A stretch of DNA of 64,000 nt from Lentisalinibacter sp964602525 (GCA_964602525.1 CAZRSA010000001.1:1-64000); one strand, 5' to 3'. Counted from the first letter of the stretch, positions 46,069-55,495 are shown. Numbers and translations are program-made. The notes: a model not told the origin generated them from the sequence alone.

Positions 46069-46401
46069 TCAGCCGGTGGCGGACACCTTGTCCTTCCAGG
46101 CTTTCAGCTGGCGCTCCATGGCGTCGAAGGCGTCGCGCACGGCCACGTAGACGTCCTGGTGGGCACGGCGGTCGCCGGGCTGGTTACTCACCGCCAGCTC
46201 CGTGCCCGGGACCCGCACCTCCAGCCGCACCTCGTAGTGATTGCCCTGGCGCTGGTTGCGCTGCACCGCATGCACGTACACATGGCAACTGGTGATGCGA
46301 TCGTAGAATTTCTCGAGCTTGGCCGCACGTTCCCGGACGGCCTGTTCCACCGCCTCCGAGCGGTCCATGTCGTGAAAATGGATTTCCGGTGGTGTCTGCA
46401 C
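46069..46401 (-). CDS. Ribosome hibernation factor (HPF/RaiA family)
   Basis: A 110-residue protein with the HPF/YfiA fold. PEIHFHDMDRSEAVEQAVRERAAKLEKFYDRI is strand 1 and helix 1, then VHAVQRNQRQGNHYEVRLEVRVPG and a QDVYVAVRDAFDAMERQL second helix. Short members of the family bind the decoding centre of idle ribosomes. It starts at a GTG at 46401 with AGGAG seven bases before; the frame is open further upstream but the extra residues are not part of the fold. It lies upstream of ffs. Confidence 0.85.
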   Translation of the reverse strand: MQTPPEIHFHDMDRSEAVEQAVRERAAKLEKFYDRITSCHVYVHAVQRNQRQGNHYEVRLEVRVPGTELAVSNQPGDRRAHQDVYVAVRDAFDAMERQLKAWKDKVSATG

Positions 46402-46471
46402 TGTCGCACTCCTGGCGTCGTCGAGAGCCCTGGACGCCAGCGTAACAGAGTCCGCGCCAGCCGGCCCGGAT

Positions 46472-47737
46472 TCAGCCGTCCGCCCGGCCGACGTCGCCGG
46501 CCCAGCGCATCGCATCCACCTGCAGACCCGCCAGCATGGTGACGTCCAGGCCCTCGCACTCCTGCGTCAGCCGGGTCACCTCGGCGGGGTCGTTCCCCTC
46601 GAGCGCCTCCGTGACCGAGAGCAGCAGGCCGAGATCGCCGCTGCGCCAGAGCAGCGCATCGCGCACGTCGTCCTGCAGCGGCAGCGGCGCCAGGATGTCG
46701 GCCAGGGGCGCACCGATCAGCGTGTCCAGGAGCGAGAGGATCCCGGTCATGAAAGCCCGGTCGGCGTAGGCCGCGTCCGTGGAGAACTCTCCCGCCATCA
46801 GCTCCATGAGACGTCCCCGCGCCGCCGCGAGAGTCAGGAGCGGGCTCGGGAAATCGGCGCTGCCGTCCTGGGCGAACAGCATCACCTGGAGCCAGCGCTG
46901 CAGCCGCCGCCGCCCGAGCAACACCAGGGCGTGGGAGAGGCTCTCCACCCGGTGGCGCAGCCCCATGCCGGAAGAGTTCACCAGGCGTATCAGCTTGTAA
47001 CCGAGTTCCGGCAGGCGCTTCACGCTCTGCTCGATCTCCCCGATCTCCGTATCGCCGAGGATCTGCTGCAGCAGGCGGATCAGGTCCTGGCGGGACGGGT
47101 CGGCCGTGCGCCCTTCCAGGAGCACCGGCCGGGCGAAGAAGAAGCCCTGGAACAGGTCGAATCCGAGCCGCTTGCAATGTGCCGCCTGCTCGGGAGAGTC
47201 CACCTTCTCGGCGAGCAACTGCACGCCGGGTCGCTGCACCGCGCGCACCACGTCGCCCAGCGCCTCCGGGCGCACCGCATGCAGATCGACCTTGATCACG
47301 TCCACCAGCGGCAGGATGTCCTCGTGGGAATCGTCGAGCCCGGTGACGTCGTCCAGCGCGAAACGAAAACCCTGCCGATGCAGCTCGGAGCAGCGCAGGA
47401 CGAGTTCCGGCGTGATCGTGACGGTCTCCAGGATCTCCAGGCGGATGCGGTCCGGCGGCAGCGCCTCGGGCAGCTCCGAATGCAGACTCTCGGCATCGAA
47501 GTTGACATAGCCGCGGCAGGCCCCGAGCACCGCCTCCAGCCCCAGCTCGGAAAACGCATGGGTGATCACGCTGGCGGTTGCCGGGCGGTCGCCGGGGAAA
47601 GGCCCGCCGCCCGGCGACCGGAACAGCAGCTCGTAGGCAACCGTATTGCCGCCGCGGTCCAGGATGGGCTGGCGGCCGAGGACGAAGGGGGTGGCTTGAA
47701 TGGCCGCGGCGGCCTCTGTTGCGGCACTCGCTGACAT
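46472..47737 (-). CDS. EAL-HDOD domain signalling protein
   Basis: A 421-residue cytoplasmic protein of the YuxH/CdgJ type: an EAL-type domain (about 18-215) followed by an HDOD domain (about 220-400). In the first domain EAL itself reads ELL (AYELLFRS); NFD, EILE, DDVTG, IKVD and AEKVDS retain several metal-binding positions, and it ends QGFFFARP. Many EAL-HDOD proteins no longer cut cyclic-di-GMP, so activity is uncertain. The HDOD part contains LPELGYKLIRLVNSSGMG. The ATG at 47737 sits seven bases from a TAGACT and lacks a ribosome site. Confidence 0.88.
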   Translation of the reverse strand: MSASAATEAAAAIQATPFVLGRQPILDRGGNTVAYELLFRSPGGGPFPGDRPATASVITHAFSELGLEAVLGACRGYVNFDAESLHSELPEALPPDRIRLEILETVTITPELVLRCSELHRQGFRFALDDVTGLDDSHEDILPLVDVIKVDLHAVRPEALGDVVRAVQRPGVQLLAEKVDSPEQAAHCKRLGFDLFQGFFFARPVLLEGRTADPSRQDLIRLLQQILGDTEIGEIEQSVKRLPELGYKLIRLVNSSGMGLRHRVESLSHALVLLGRRRLQRWLQVMLFAQDGSADFPSPLLTLAAARGRLMELMAGEFSTDAAYADRAFMTGILSLLDTLIGAPLADILAPLPLQDDVRDALLWRSGDLGLLLSVTEALEGNDPAEVTRLTQECEGLDVTMLAGLQVDAMRWAGDVGRADG

Positions 47738-47744
47738 GGGCCGC

Positions 47745-47750
47745 AGTCTA
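47745..47750 (-). promoter_or_regulatory. Candidate -10 of the EAL-HDOD gene, possible leaderless start
   Basis: On the minus strand TAGACT ends seven bases before the ATG at 47737 and there is no Shine-Dalgarno. It has four of six consensus bases and no clear -35. Confidence 0.35.
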
Positions 47751-47805
47751 GCCACCCGGCAATTCCTCGACCGGACACCGGTCACAGACTGACCACAAAT
47801 CCGGG

Positions 47806-49227
47806 CTAGTCGGTGGCCTCGGCGTCCTCCGCAGCCGCCGCCAGCGCCTCGTCGGACCAGCCCCCGCCGAGCGCGCGATACAGCGTCACGAGGCTGAGCA
47901 GCCGTGAAAGCCGCGAGCGCGCCAGATTCAGTTCCGCCGAAAAGAGCTGTCGCTCGGCATCCAGCACCTCGAGGTAGCTGATCACGCCGCTGCGAAATCG
48001 CAGGCGAGCGAGCCGCAGACTCTCCGACGCGGCGCGGGCGAAGACCTCGTTGGCGACGATGACTTCCGCCGCCTTCTCGTAGCCGACCAGCGCATCTGAA
48101 ACTTCGCGCGCCGCCTGCAGCACCGTGGCGCGATAGCCCACCAGCGCCTGCCGGGTCTGCGCCCGGGCGATCTCCACCTGCGCCTGATCGCGGCCGAAAT
48201 TCAGGATCGGTAGATCCGCGACCGGCCCCCACGAGTTCAGGCTGGGGGAGTCCCCGGAGAACAGATCGCCCAATTCCGTCGAAGTCCTGCCAACGAGCGC
48301 CGTCACACCGATGGTGGGCACCGGGAACCGGTTGGCCACCGCCACGCCCACTCGCGCCGTCGCGGCACGCAGATTCTGCTCGGCCGCACGCACGTCGGGA
48401 CGTCGTTCGAGCAATTCGGCCGGCAGCCCCAGGGGCACCGCCGAGGGCTCCGGCAGCAGCATGCCGCCGGCGAGTGGCTGTCGGCTGATCGACGTCGGGT
48501 ACCGCCCCAGCAGCACGGAGAGGGCATTCTCTGCGGCGATGACCTGCTGCTCGGCCAGTGGCAGCGCCGCCCGGGTTGCCGCCAGCTGGGCGATGGCCTG
48601 CTGCTCCTCGGCGCCGGATGCCACACCCTCCCTGCTGAGTGATCTGACCAGCGCCAGCGATTCCTCCTGGCTACGGATGGTGCGCCGAATAATCTCCACT
48701 TGCTGATCGAGTTCGCGCAGCGTCAGCCAGGTGGTCGCGACCCGGGCGACGAGCGCCGCCATGACCCCGCGCGCGACGTCCTCGCTGGCAAGCAGCGAAG
48801 CCCGGGCCGCTTCGTCGGCGCGACGCAGCTTGCCGAACAGGTCGAGTTCCCAGTTGAGCGCGAGGCCGGCCGTATAGTTCGCGTCGTTACTGCCCGCGCC
48901 CGGTGCTGGGGTCGTGTTGAGGACACCGCGGATATCCGGCCCGTAGGCGCCCCGTGCGAAGCGCGCGCCGGCTCGTGCCTCCTCCACCCTGGCCAGCGCC
49001 AGGCGAAGATCGAGATTGCGGCCGAGGGCCTCCCGGATGAGCACCTCGAGCTCGGCGTCACGGAATACCTCGAACCAGGGGAGATTGGCGAAGGACTCGG
49101 CCTCGCTCGCTGAGATCTCTCCCCGGAAACTCTCCGGCACGGCCAGCCCGGGCCGTTCGTAATCGGGTCCCACGGCGCAGCCTGCCACCGTCAGCAGCGC
49201 AACCAGGAAGACCAGCGCGCGCCTCAT
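47806..49227 (-). CDS. RND efflux outer-membrane factor (NodT family lipoprotein)
   Basis: A 473-residue TolC-like channel subunit. It has a lipoprotein signal with lipobox VAGC (about Cys17) followed by AVGPDYERP, the NodT/OprM hallmark. Two structural repeats of helical hairpins and beta-strands follow, each with an L-x-L-A-x-x-R-x-E-type helix (LDLRLALARVEEAR; LERRPDVRAAEQNLRAA). It ends with GVISYLEVLDAERQLF and LYRALGGGW, also typical. Its ATG overlaps the permease stop (ATGA). It forms the outer-membrane exit of the efflux system encoded upstream. Confidence 0.94.
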   Translation of the reverse strand: MRRALVFLVALLTVAGCAVGPDYERPGLAVPESFRGEISASEAESFANLPWFEVFRDAELEVLIREALGRNLDLRLALARVEEARAGARFARGAYGPDIRGVLNTTPAPGAGSNDANYTAGLALNWELDLFGKLRRADEAARASLLASEDVARGVMAALVARVATTWLTLRELDQQVEIIRRTIRSQEESLALVRSLSREGVASGAEEQQAIAQLAATRAALPLAEQQVIAAENALSVLLGRYPTSISRQPLAGGMLLPEPSAVPLGLPAELLERRPDVRAAEQNLRAATARVGVAVANRFPVPTIGVTALVGRTSTELGDLFSGDSPSLNSWGPVADLPILNFGRDQAQVEIARAQTRQALVGYRATVLQAAREVSDALVGYEKAAEVIVANEVFARAASESLRLARLRFRSGVISYLEVLDAERQLFSAELNLARSRLSRLLSLVTLYRALGGGWSDEALAAAAEDAEATD

Positions 49228-52200
49228 CCCTCCGGGGCCTCCCCACGTGCGGCACCCGCGGTCGCCGCATCCTCACGGCGACCGCTCAGACGCTCGGCCA
49301 GCGTCTGCACCAGCACGTAGAACGCGGGCACCAGCAACGACCCCAGGATGGTCGCCGACAGCATGCCGCTGAAAACGGCGATGCCCACCGACTGCTTCGA
49401 CGCCGCCCCGGCGCCGGAGGCCAGTACCAGCGGCGTCACGCCCAGGATGAAGGCGAACGAGGTCATCAGAATCGGGCGCAGACGCAGCCGGGCCGCCTCC
49501 AGCGCCGCCTCGGCGAGGGCCGTGCCCTTTTCGTAGTTCTGCTTGGCGAACTCCACGATAAGGATCGCGTTCTTGGCCGCGAGCCCCACCAGCGTAACGA
49601 GACCGATCTGCCCATAGACGTCGAAATTCATGCCGCCGACGAGCGTCCCGATCATGGCGCCGAGGATGCCGAGCGGTGCCGCCAGCAACACCGCGAACGG
49701 TACCGACCAGCTCTCGTACAGCGCCGCCAGGAACAGGAAGACGACCACGACAGACAGCGCGAGCACCAGTGCCGCGATGTTGCCCGTCTCCACTTCCTCC
49801 AGGCTCTGCCCCGACCACTCGTAGCCGTAATCGGCCGGCAGCACCTCGGCCGCCACGTCCCGGAGCGCCTGCAGGGCCTGCCCGGAACTGTACCCGGAGG
49901 CCGGGGTCCCGGTGATCTCGGCGCTGCGGTAGAGGTTGTAGCGCATGGTGAAGCGCGGGCCGGTGTCCGGTATCGCGGTCACGATGGTATCGAGCGGCAC
50001 CATCTCGCCGTTGCCATTGCGCACGAACAGCTTCGACAGGGCACTGATGTCACGCCGATAGGCGGCATCGGCCTGCAGCGTGACCCGGTAGTTCTTGCCG
50101 AAACGGCTGAAATCGTTGACCTGCACGCCGCCGAGATACGCCTGCAGGGTGCCGAAGACGTCCGAGATGGGTATGCCGAGTTTCTTGACGCGCTCCCGGT
50201 CTACACGCAGCCGGTAGCCCGGCGTGGCTGCCGCATAGGTCGTACTGGCCCGACCGATCTCCGGCCGGGCATTGGCCGCGGCCACGAAGTTGCGCGCCAT
50301 ATCGGCCAGTTCCTCCGCGCTCTGTGAACCGCGCGCCTGCAGCATCATCGAGAAGCCCGAGACCGCGCCGAAGCCCGGCAACGCGGGCGGATTGAACGGA
50401 AATGCGAGCGCCTCCGGCCTGCGCATACCGATGGCGCCGGCACGCTGCAGCAGGGCGTCGATCTGCTCCTCCGGCGCGCTCCGCTCGGCCCATGGATCCA
50501 GCCGGGCGACCACCAGGCCGCCGTTCGGGGCGGCCGTGCCCGAAAGCAGGTCGAAACCGACGATGCTCATCACCGATTCGACACCCGGCAACTCACGGAC
50601 CTCTGCCCCCAAATCCTCGATGACCGTCTCGGTGCGACTCAGCGCAGCCGCCTCGGGCAGCACGACCTGCATGAAGAAAGCGCCCTGGTCCTCGTCCGGC
50701 ACGAACCCGGTGGGGGTCACGCGGAACAGGATGTACAAACCCGCGAACAGGACCACGAGCAAAACGACGAGACGCTTCAGTCCGCGGACTCCGACGCCCA
50801 CCACCTGCGTATAGCGCACGGTCATGGCATCGAAGCCACGGTTGAAAGCCGCGAAGAAGCGCGCCACCGGACCGCGCGGCTCCGCCGGCCGCGGCCGAAG
50901 CAGCAAAGCACTCAGCGCGGGCGTCAGGGTCAGCGCAACAAGGGCGGAGAACAGTGTCGACACGGCGATGGTCAGCGCGAACTGCTGGTAGAGCTGCCCC
51001 GTGACGCCGGGCACGAATGCCATCGGCACGAATACGGCCGCCAGAACGAGCGCCGTCGCCACCACCGGCCCCGACACCTCCGACATGGCTTCGTAGGTGG
51101 CGTCGCGGGCGCGCATGCCCAGATGCGCGATCTTGTGTTCCACCGCCTCCACGACCACGATCGCGTCGTCGACGACGATGCCGATGGCGAGCACCATGCC
51201 GAACATCGAAAGCGTATTGATGGAGAACCCGAGCGCCTGGTAGCTGATCAGGGTCGCGATCAGCGAGACCGGTACGGCCAGCATGGGAATCAGGACAGCA
51301 CGCCAGCTCTGCAGGAACAGGAACACGACTATAAGGACGAGCGCCAGTGCCTCGAAGAAGGTATGGACCACCTCCTCGATGGAGGCATCTACAAACTCCG
51401 ATGTGTCGTAGGCGACCGCGTAGTCGAGGCCGGCAGGAAAAGCCGCCTTCAGGGTATCCAGCTGCTCGCGGATGAGCTCGGCCGTATTCAGTGCATTGGC
51501 GCCCGGCGCCAAGGACACGCCGAACGCGGACGCCTCCCGGCCGTTGTAGCGGGCCGTGGTCGCGTAACCGGCCGCGCCCAGTTCGATCCGGGCGACGTCC
51601 CGCAGACGCAGGAACGAGCCGTCCGGCCGGGTCCGCAGCACGATTGCGCCGAACTCCTCTTCCTCGACCAGCCGCCCCTGTAGCCGGAGGGAGTACTGGA
51701 AGCCGCTCTCGCTGTCCGCCGGCGGCTGACCCACCTGGCCGGCGACCGCCTGCTTGTTCTGCTCCTGGATCGCGCGCATCACGTCGGTCGTGGTCAGCCG
51801 GTAGCTGGCCATCCGGTCCGGCTGCAGCCAGATCCTCATGCCGAACTCGGCGCCGAAGACTTTCACGTCGCCGACACCGGGTACGCGCTTGATCGAGTCG
51901 ACAATGAAGTTGTAGACGTAGTTATCTATGAACAGCCGGTCGTAGCTATCGTCCGGCGAGTACAGGGTGACGTACATCAGCGTATCCGATGATGCCTTGT
52001 TCACCGTGACACCGATCGCATTGACCTCGCCCGGCAGCCGCGGCACCACCTGACTCACCCGGTTCTGCGTCTCCACCGCCGCGATGTCCGGATCCCGACC
52101 CAGTTCGAAGGTCACGGAAATGCTGGCGGAGCCGTCGTCACCGGAGACGGCCCTTATGTACTTCATGTCGGTGACGCCGTTGATCTGCGAATCGAGGGGC

Positions 52201-52388
52201 GCGGTGACTGCCTCTTCCACGACGTCCGCGCCGGCCCCCGGGTACAGCGTGGTCACCTTCACGGTGGGCAGCGCTATGTCGGGGAACTGGGCGACCGGCA
52301 GTCCGAGCAGCGACAACGAGCCGGCCAGCACCAGGAAGAGCGAGACGACGACGGCGAAGACCGGGCGATCGATGAAGAACTTCGCCAT
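49224..52388 (-). CDS. RND efflux permease, HAE1 family (MexF/BpeF-like)
   Basis: A 1054-residue proton-driven pump subunit. It starts MAKFFIDRPVFAVVVSLFLVLAG, has the TM4 double Asp in GIVVDDAIVVVEAVE, the TM10 region VGLAAKNAILIVEFAK and the C-terminal RPILMTSFAFILGVTPL signature. The pore domain includes NDFSRFGKNYRVTLQADAAYR, a feature of the hydrophobe/amphiphile efflux group. Unlike the permeases near 28-35 kb, it keeps the canonical Asp-Asp pair. It is the middle gene of adaptor-permease-channel, overlapping the channel gene by four bases. Substrates are probably antibiotics or lipophilic compounds (family inference). Confidence 0.95.
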   Translation of the reverse strand: MAKFFIDRPVFAVVVSLFLVLAGSLSLLGLPVAQFPDIALPTVKVTTLYPGAGADVVEEAVTAPLDSQINGVTDMKYIRAVSGDDGSASISVTFELGRDPDIAAVETQNRVSQVVPRLPGEVNAIGVTVNKASSDTLMYVTLYSPDDSYDRLFIDNYVYNFIVDSIKRVPGVGDVKVFGAEFGMRIWLQPDRMASYRLTTTDVMRAIQEQNKQAVAGQVGQPPADSESGFQYSLRLQGRLVEEEEFGAIVLRTRPDGSFLRLRDVARIELGAAGYATTARYNGREASAFGVSLAPGANALNTAELIREQLDTLKAAFPAGLDYAVAYDTSEFVDASIEEVVHTFFEALALVLIVVFLFLQSWRAVLIPMLAVPVSLIATLISYQALGFSINTLSMFGMVLAIGIVVDDAIVVVEAVEHKIAHLGMRARDATYEAMSEVSGPVVATALVLAAVFVPMAFVPGVTGQLYQQFALTIAVSTLFSALVALTLTPALSALLLRPRPAEPRGPVARFFAAFNRGFDAMTVRYTQVVGVGVRGLKRLVVLLVVLFAGLYILFRVTPTGFVPDEDQGAFFMQVVLPEAAALSRTETVIEDLGAEVRELPGVESVMSIVGFDLLSGTAAPNGGLVVARLDPWAERSAPEEQIDALLQRAGAIGMRRPEALAFPFNPPALPGFGAVSGFSMMLQARGSQSAEELADMARNFVAAANARPEIGRASTTYAAATPGYRLRVDRERVKKLGIPISDVFGTLQAYLGGVQVNDFSRFGKNYRVTLQADAAYRRDISALSKLFVRNGNGEMVPLDTIVTAIPDTGPRFTMRYNLYRSAEITGTPASGYSSGQALQALRDVAAEVLPADYGYEWSGQSLEEVETGNIAALVLALSVVVVFLFLAALYESWSVPFAVLLAAPLGILGAMIGTLVGGMNFDVYGQIGLVTLVGLAAKNAILIVEFAKQNYEKGTALAEAALEAARLRLRPILMTSFAFILGVTPLVLASGAGAASKQSVGIAVFSGMLSATILGSLLVPAFYVLVQTLAERLSGRREDAATAGAARGEAPEG

Positions 52389-52400
52389 CGTCCCGAAACC

Positions 52401-53549
52401 CTAGGCGCCGTCTTCGGTGGCAGGACGCAGCTCCTGCACCTCCAGCGGCGTGCCGGGAGCGGCCTTCTGGATACCTTCTACCACGACGCGATCACCGCGC
52501 TCGAGTCCCCGCTCGATCACCCACAGTCCGCCCTGCCTGGGTCCCGTCTCCACGGGCCGCTGCTCGGCTCGTCCGTCGGCGCCGACCACGGTGACGAAAT
52601 AGCGGCCGAGGAGTTGCACCACGGCCCTGTCCGGGACCGTAATCGCCGCCTCCAGCTCGTCCACCTGCACACGGATGCGCGCGAACAGCCCGGGTATGAG
52701 ACGGTGATCCGGGTTCGGAAACTCGCCTCGCAGCCGGTAGGTCCCCGTACCGGCATCCAGCGCGCGGTCGGTAAAATTGATGACGCCCGTGTGCTCGTAA
52801 GTGCTGCCGTCGCTGAAGATGAGCTGCACCCGCGGCGCCACGCGGCCGGCGCCGGCCTCGCCGGCGTCCCGACGGCGGATGAACTCGAGCAGTTCGTTCT
52901 CGCTGAGGCTGAAATAGACCCATGCCGGATCGTCCTCGGAGAGCTCCGCCAGGGCGGTCGTGCCAGCGGTGATGAGATCGCCGACGGCTACCTGCGCGGC
53001 TCCGATGCGCCCGCCGAGGGGAGCTCTTATGCTCGCGTATTCGACCCCGAGTGCCGCCTGTTCGACCAGCGCCTCATTGCCCTCCACTTCGGCCCTCGCG
53101 GCCTCCAGCGCCGCCACGGCGTTATCGTAGGTCTGTCTGGCGATGGCGTTCTCGGCGAGCAGTGCCTCGTAGCGATCCACGTCCTCCTGCGCGCGGGCGA
53201 GATTGGCCCGCGCGGCGCCCAGTGCGGCCTCGGCGCCGCTCAGGCGTGCCTTCAGATCCCGGGAATCGATGGTGAAAAGAAGTTGACCCTCCTTCACCAG
53301 TGCGCCATCACGGAAATGCTTCTCCAGCAGTACGCCGCCGACCCGGGAACGCACGACCACGTCACGGGAGCCGGAGACCTCGCCGACGTATTCCCGGAAC
53401 AGCTGCAACGGAGCCGGCTCGACGCGCATGGCCTTTACCCCCACCGCCGGGGGCGGCGGCGGTTCGGGTGGCGGGGAGCAGCCGGTGAGAAGGAGAAGCC
53501 CGAGCAGCCAAACGGCGATCCGGGCGCGCGGGGCAGCAACCCTGCTCAT
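52401..53549 (-). CDS. RND efflux periplasmic adaptor (MFP) subunit, lipoprotein
   Basis: A 382-residue adaptor opening the minus-strand efflux operon. It has a lipoprotein signal with lipobox LLTGC followed by a Pro/Glu-rich stretch (SPPPEPPPPP), the lipoyl halves around VRSRVGGVLLEKHFRDGALVKEGQLLFTID and SIRAPLGGRIGAAQVAVGDLI, an alpha-hairpin (about 100-165) and a barrel with YRLRGEFPNPDHRLIPGLFARI, typical of MexE-type adaptors. The permease ATG is 13 bp downstream. No regulator gene is adjacent; the upstream gap is shared with the divergent gene at 53725. Confidence 0.94.
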   Translation of the reverse strand: MSRVAAPRARIAVWLLGLLLLTGCSPPPEPPPPPAVGVKAMRVEPAPLQLFREYVGEVSGSRDVVVRSRVGGVLLEKHFRDGALVKEGQLLFTIDSRDLKARLSGAEAALGAARANLARAQEDVDRYEALLAENAIARQTYDNAVAALEAARAEVEGNEALVEQAALGVEYASIRAPLGGRIGAAQVAVGDLITAGTTALAELSEDDPAWVYFSLSENELLEFIRRRDAGEAGAGRVAPRVQLIFSDGSTYEHTGVINFTDRALDAGTGTYRLRGEFPNPDHRLIPGLFARIRVQVDELEAAITVPDRAVVQLLGRYFVTVVGADGRAEQRPVETGPRQGGLWVIERGLERGDRVVVEGIQKAAPGTPLEVQELRPATEDGA

Positions 53550-53724
53550 GTCGGGGCTCCTCAGGTGTTATCGAGGCTCGCGGACGCGGCGGCAGGAGAC
53601 TGCAGGCGACCTCTCGTTTTCTAGACCGCCTGCATTCTAGCGGGTGATGTACCGGCCGGAAAGGGCCGTGGCCGGTCGGCGATGATTACTCTAATATGCC
53701 GGGCGGAAGCAAGAGAGGCAGCCG

Positions 53725-54903
53725 ATGTCACTGAAGACGGCAATCGTCTCGCGCCTGACCGGAGTCTATCTCGGGGAGGCGCGCCTGCGGGGGGGCCGGA
53801 ACAGGGCGGAGCAACGCCGGCGCAAGGCAGGCCGGCCCCACGTCGTCGAGTACTTCCACCAGCCGGACGACCCCTATTCACGCCTGCTGGCGAAGGCGTT
53901 ACCCGCTTTCCTCCAGCGCTACGATGTGGACCTTAGGGTCTGGCTAGTCGGCCCGCCGCCCGACTGGGCGGCACCGGAGCGTGAGCGGCTGGTCGAGTGG
54001 TCCCGCGTGGATGCGGCCCGCCTCGCGGTCCGCGCCGGGCTGGATCCGGATGCGCAAGACCCGGCGGTGCTGGAACTGATCGCCGACGCGCGCACCGGCG
54101 GCGACGCGCGGCGCGAACAACTCGGCCACTATCTCGGCGCGATGCTGCACTACGAAAGCGAATGGTACTGGGGCCTGGACAGGCTGCACTACCTCGAGTC
54201 GCGGCTCGCCGCCCTCGGAGCGCGCCGCGCGGCCGCGCCGGCTGAACCGCTGTTCGCGCCGCCGGCCGTGCCCTCTCTCGCGGCAGCCCCGCCCGCCCCC
54301 GGCCAACCGCCGGATATCCACTGGTTCCTGTCGTTCCGCAGCCCGTATAGCTACATCGCGTCAGAACGCGTCAGGGCCCTCGCCGACGCCTGCGGCGCCC
54401 GGCTGCAGCTGCGTCACGTGCTGCCGATGCGCATGCGCGGACTGCCGGTGCCGAAGATGAAGAGCCGCTACATCGTCACCGACGTCGCCCGGGAGGCCCG
54501 GCGCCTGGGTGTATCGTTCGGCCGCATTGCAGACCCCCTGGGCGAACCGGTGGAGCGCGGTTACTCCCTGCTGCCCTGGGCCATCGGCGAGGGGCGCGGC
54601 TACGAGTACTGCCACGCCTTCATGCGCGGCGTTTGGTCCCGCGGCATCGACGCGGGCAGCGACCGGGGCCTCGCGCGGATCGTCGCGGACGCCGGCCTGG
54701 ACTGGCAGACGGCGCACCGGCACCTCGGCAGCGACGACTGGCGCACGAGCGCCGAGGCCAACCGGGAGGAGTTGCTCGGGCTCGGTCTGTGGGGCGTGCC
54801 CGGCTTCCGCGCGGGCGATGCCGCCGTCTGGGGCCAGGACCGCCTGTGGGCCGTGGAGGACGAAGTGCTGCGGCAGTCGAACGACCGCACTCCGGCAGTC
54901 TGA
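53725..54903 (+). CDS. HCCA-isomerase/kappa-GST-like protein with two thioredoxin-fold halves
   Basis: A 392-residue protein. The C-terminal half (about 195-385) fits the 2-hydroxychromene-2-carboxylate isomerase/DsbA-like family: IHWFLSFRSPYSYIASERV at the start, VLPMRMRGLPVPKMKSRYI in the middle and WGVPGFRAGDAAVWGQDRLWAVE at the end. The N-terminal half (about 38-180) opens VEYFHQPDDPYSRLLAKALPAF, a similar but more diverged thioredoxin-fold start, so the protein looks like two tandem domains. There is no CXXC. It probably acts on a glutathione- or aromatic-type substrate or is a detoxification enzyme (inference). An AAGAGAGG ribosome site and a TAATAT (53692-53697) lie upstream. Confidence 0.78.
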   Translation: MSLKTAIVSRLTGVYLGEARLRGGRNRAEQRRRKAGRPHVVEYFHQPDDPYSRLLAKALPAFLQRYDVDLRVWLVGPPPDWAAPERERLVEWSRVDAARLAVRAGLDPDAQDPAVLELIADARTGGDARREQLGHYLGAMLHYESEWYWGLDRLHYLESRLAALGARRAAAPAEPLFAPPAVPSLAAAPPAPGQPPDIHWFLSFRSPYSYIASERVRALADACGARLQLRHVLPMRMRGLPVPKMKSRYIVTDVAREARRLGVSFGRIADPLGEPVERGYSLLPWAIGEGRGYEYCHAFMRGVWSRGIDAGSDRGLARIVADAGLDWQTAHRHLGSDDWRTSAEANREELLGLGLWGVPGFRAGDAAVWGQDRLWAVEDEVLRQSNDRTPAV

Positions 54904-55010
54904 CGAGTCCCGGTTATGTCGAACGGGCGTGGCTCCTGCGCTTCGCTGTCAACCCGGAGCGACCCGGAGCGTTGGATTCCCTCCTGCCAACCACTCGAGG
55001 GAGACTCACG

Positions 55011-55442
55011 ATGAAAGGACGCACGACGACACACGCAACGATGGCCGCAACCCTGGCTGCGGCCGCCCTGACCGCGGCGACGCTGCTTGCGGCCGGGCCC
55101 GCCCTCGCCGATCCGGGCGACCGGGTGGACGACCGGCTCGATCGCAAGGGTGACCGCATCGAAGAACGGCTCGACCGTAAGGGCGACCGCATCGACAGAC
55201 GGCTCGACAACCGGGGCGACCGGTCGGACCGGCGGCTGGACCGCGCATCGGAGCGCGCGGAGGCCAACGGACGCGAAGGCGCGGCCCGCCACCTCGACCG
55301 CAAGGGTGACCGGGTCGAGCGACGGTTCGACCGCAAGGGCGACCGGGTCGACCGGCGGCTGGACCGTAATGGCGACCGCATCGACCGGGGCCTGGACCGC
55401 AAGGGCGACCGGCTGGAGCGGCGGTCGGACCGGCGCAGCTAG
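55011..55442 (+). CDS. Secreted protein built of 11-residue charged repeats
   Basis: A 143-residue exported protein. The signal peptide is about 1-35 (ends ALAD). The rest is almost entirely 11-residue units of the form DR-hydrophobic-x-RRLDRKG, about nine in two blocks separated by an ERAEANGREGAARH spacer. A hendecad period of alternating Asp/Arg with one Leu or Val suggests a highly charged single helix or coiled coil. No family recognised. GAGGGAGA precedes the ATG and a terminator follows. Confidence 0.72.
   Translation: MKGRTTTHATMAATLAAAALTAATLLAAGPALADPGDRVDDRLDRKGDRIEERLDRKGDRIDRRLDNRGDRSDRRLDRASERAEANGREGAARHLDRKGDRVERRFDRKGDRVDRRLDRNGDRIDRGLDRKGDRLERRSDRRS
55119..55439 (+). repeat. 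33-bp periodic coding repeat
   Basis: The DNA shows a 33-bp period encoding the DRxxRRLDRKG unit of the secreted protein. Copies are diverged at third positions and some residues, so it is an old internal amplification under selection rather than recent slippage. Confidence 0.7.
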
Positions 55443-55470
55443 ATCGAGCGCTCGCGCTCGGTATCCAGCG

Positions 55471-55495
55471 AGAGGGCCATTGCGGCCCTCTTCTA
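55471..55495 (+). terminator. Rho-independent terminator of the repeat-protein gene
   Basis: An 8-bp stem (AGAGGGCC with GGCCCTCT, 55471-55478 and 55484-55491) with a 5-base loop is followed by a short TTCT tail. It overlaps the stop of the convergent MFS gene by three bases. Confidence 0.6.
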
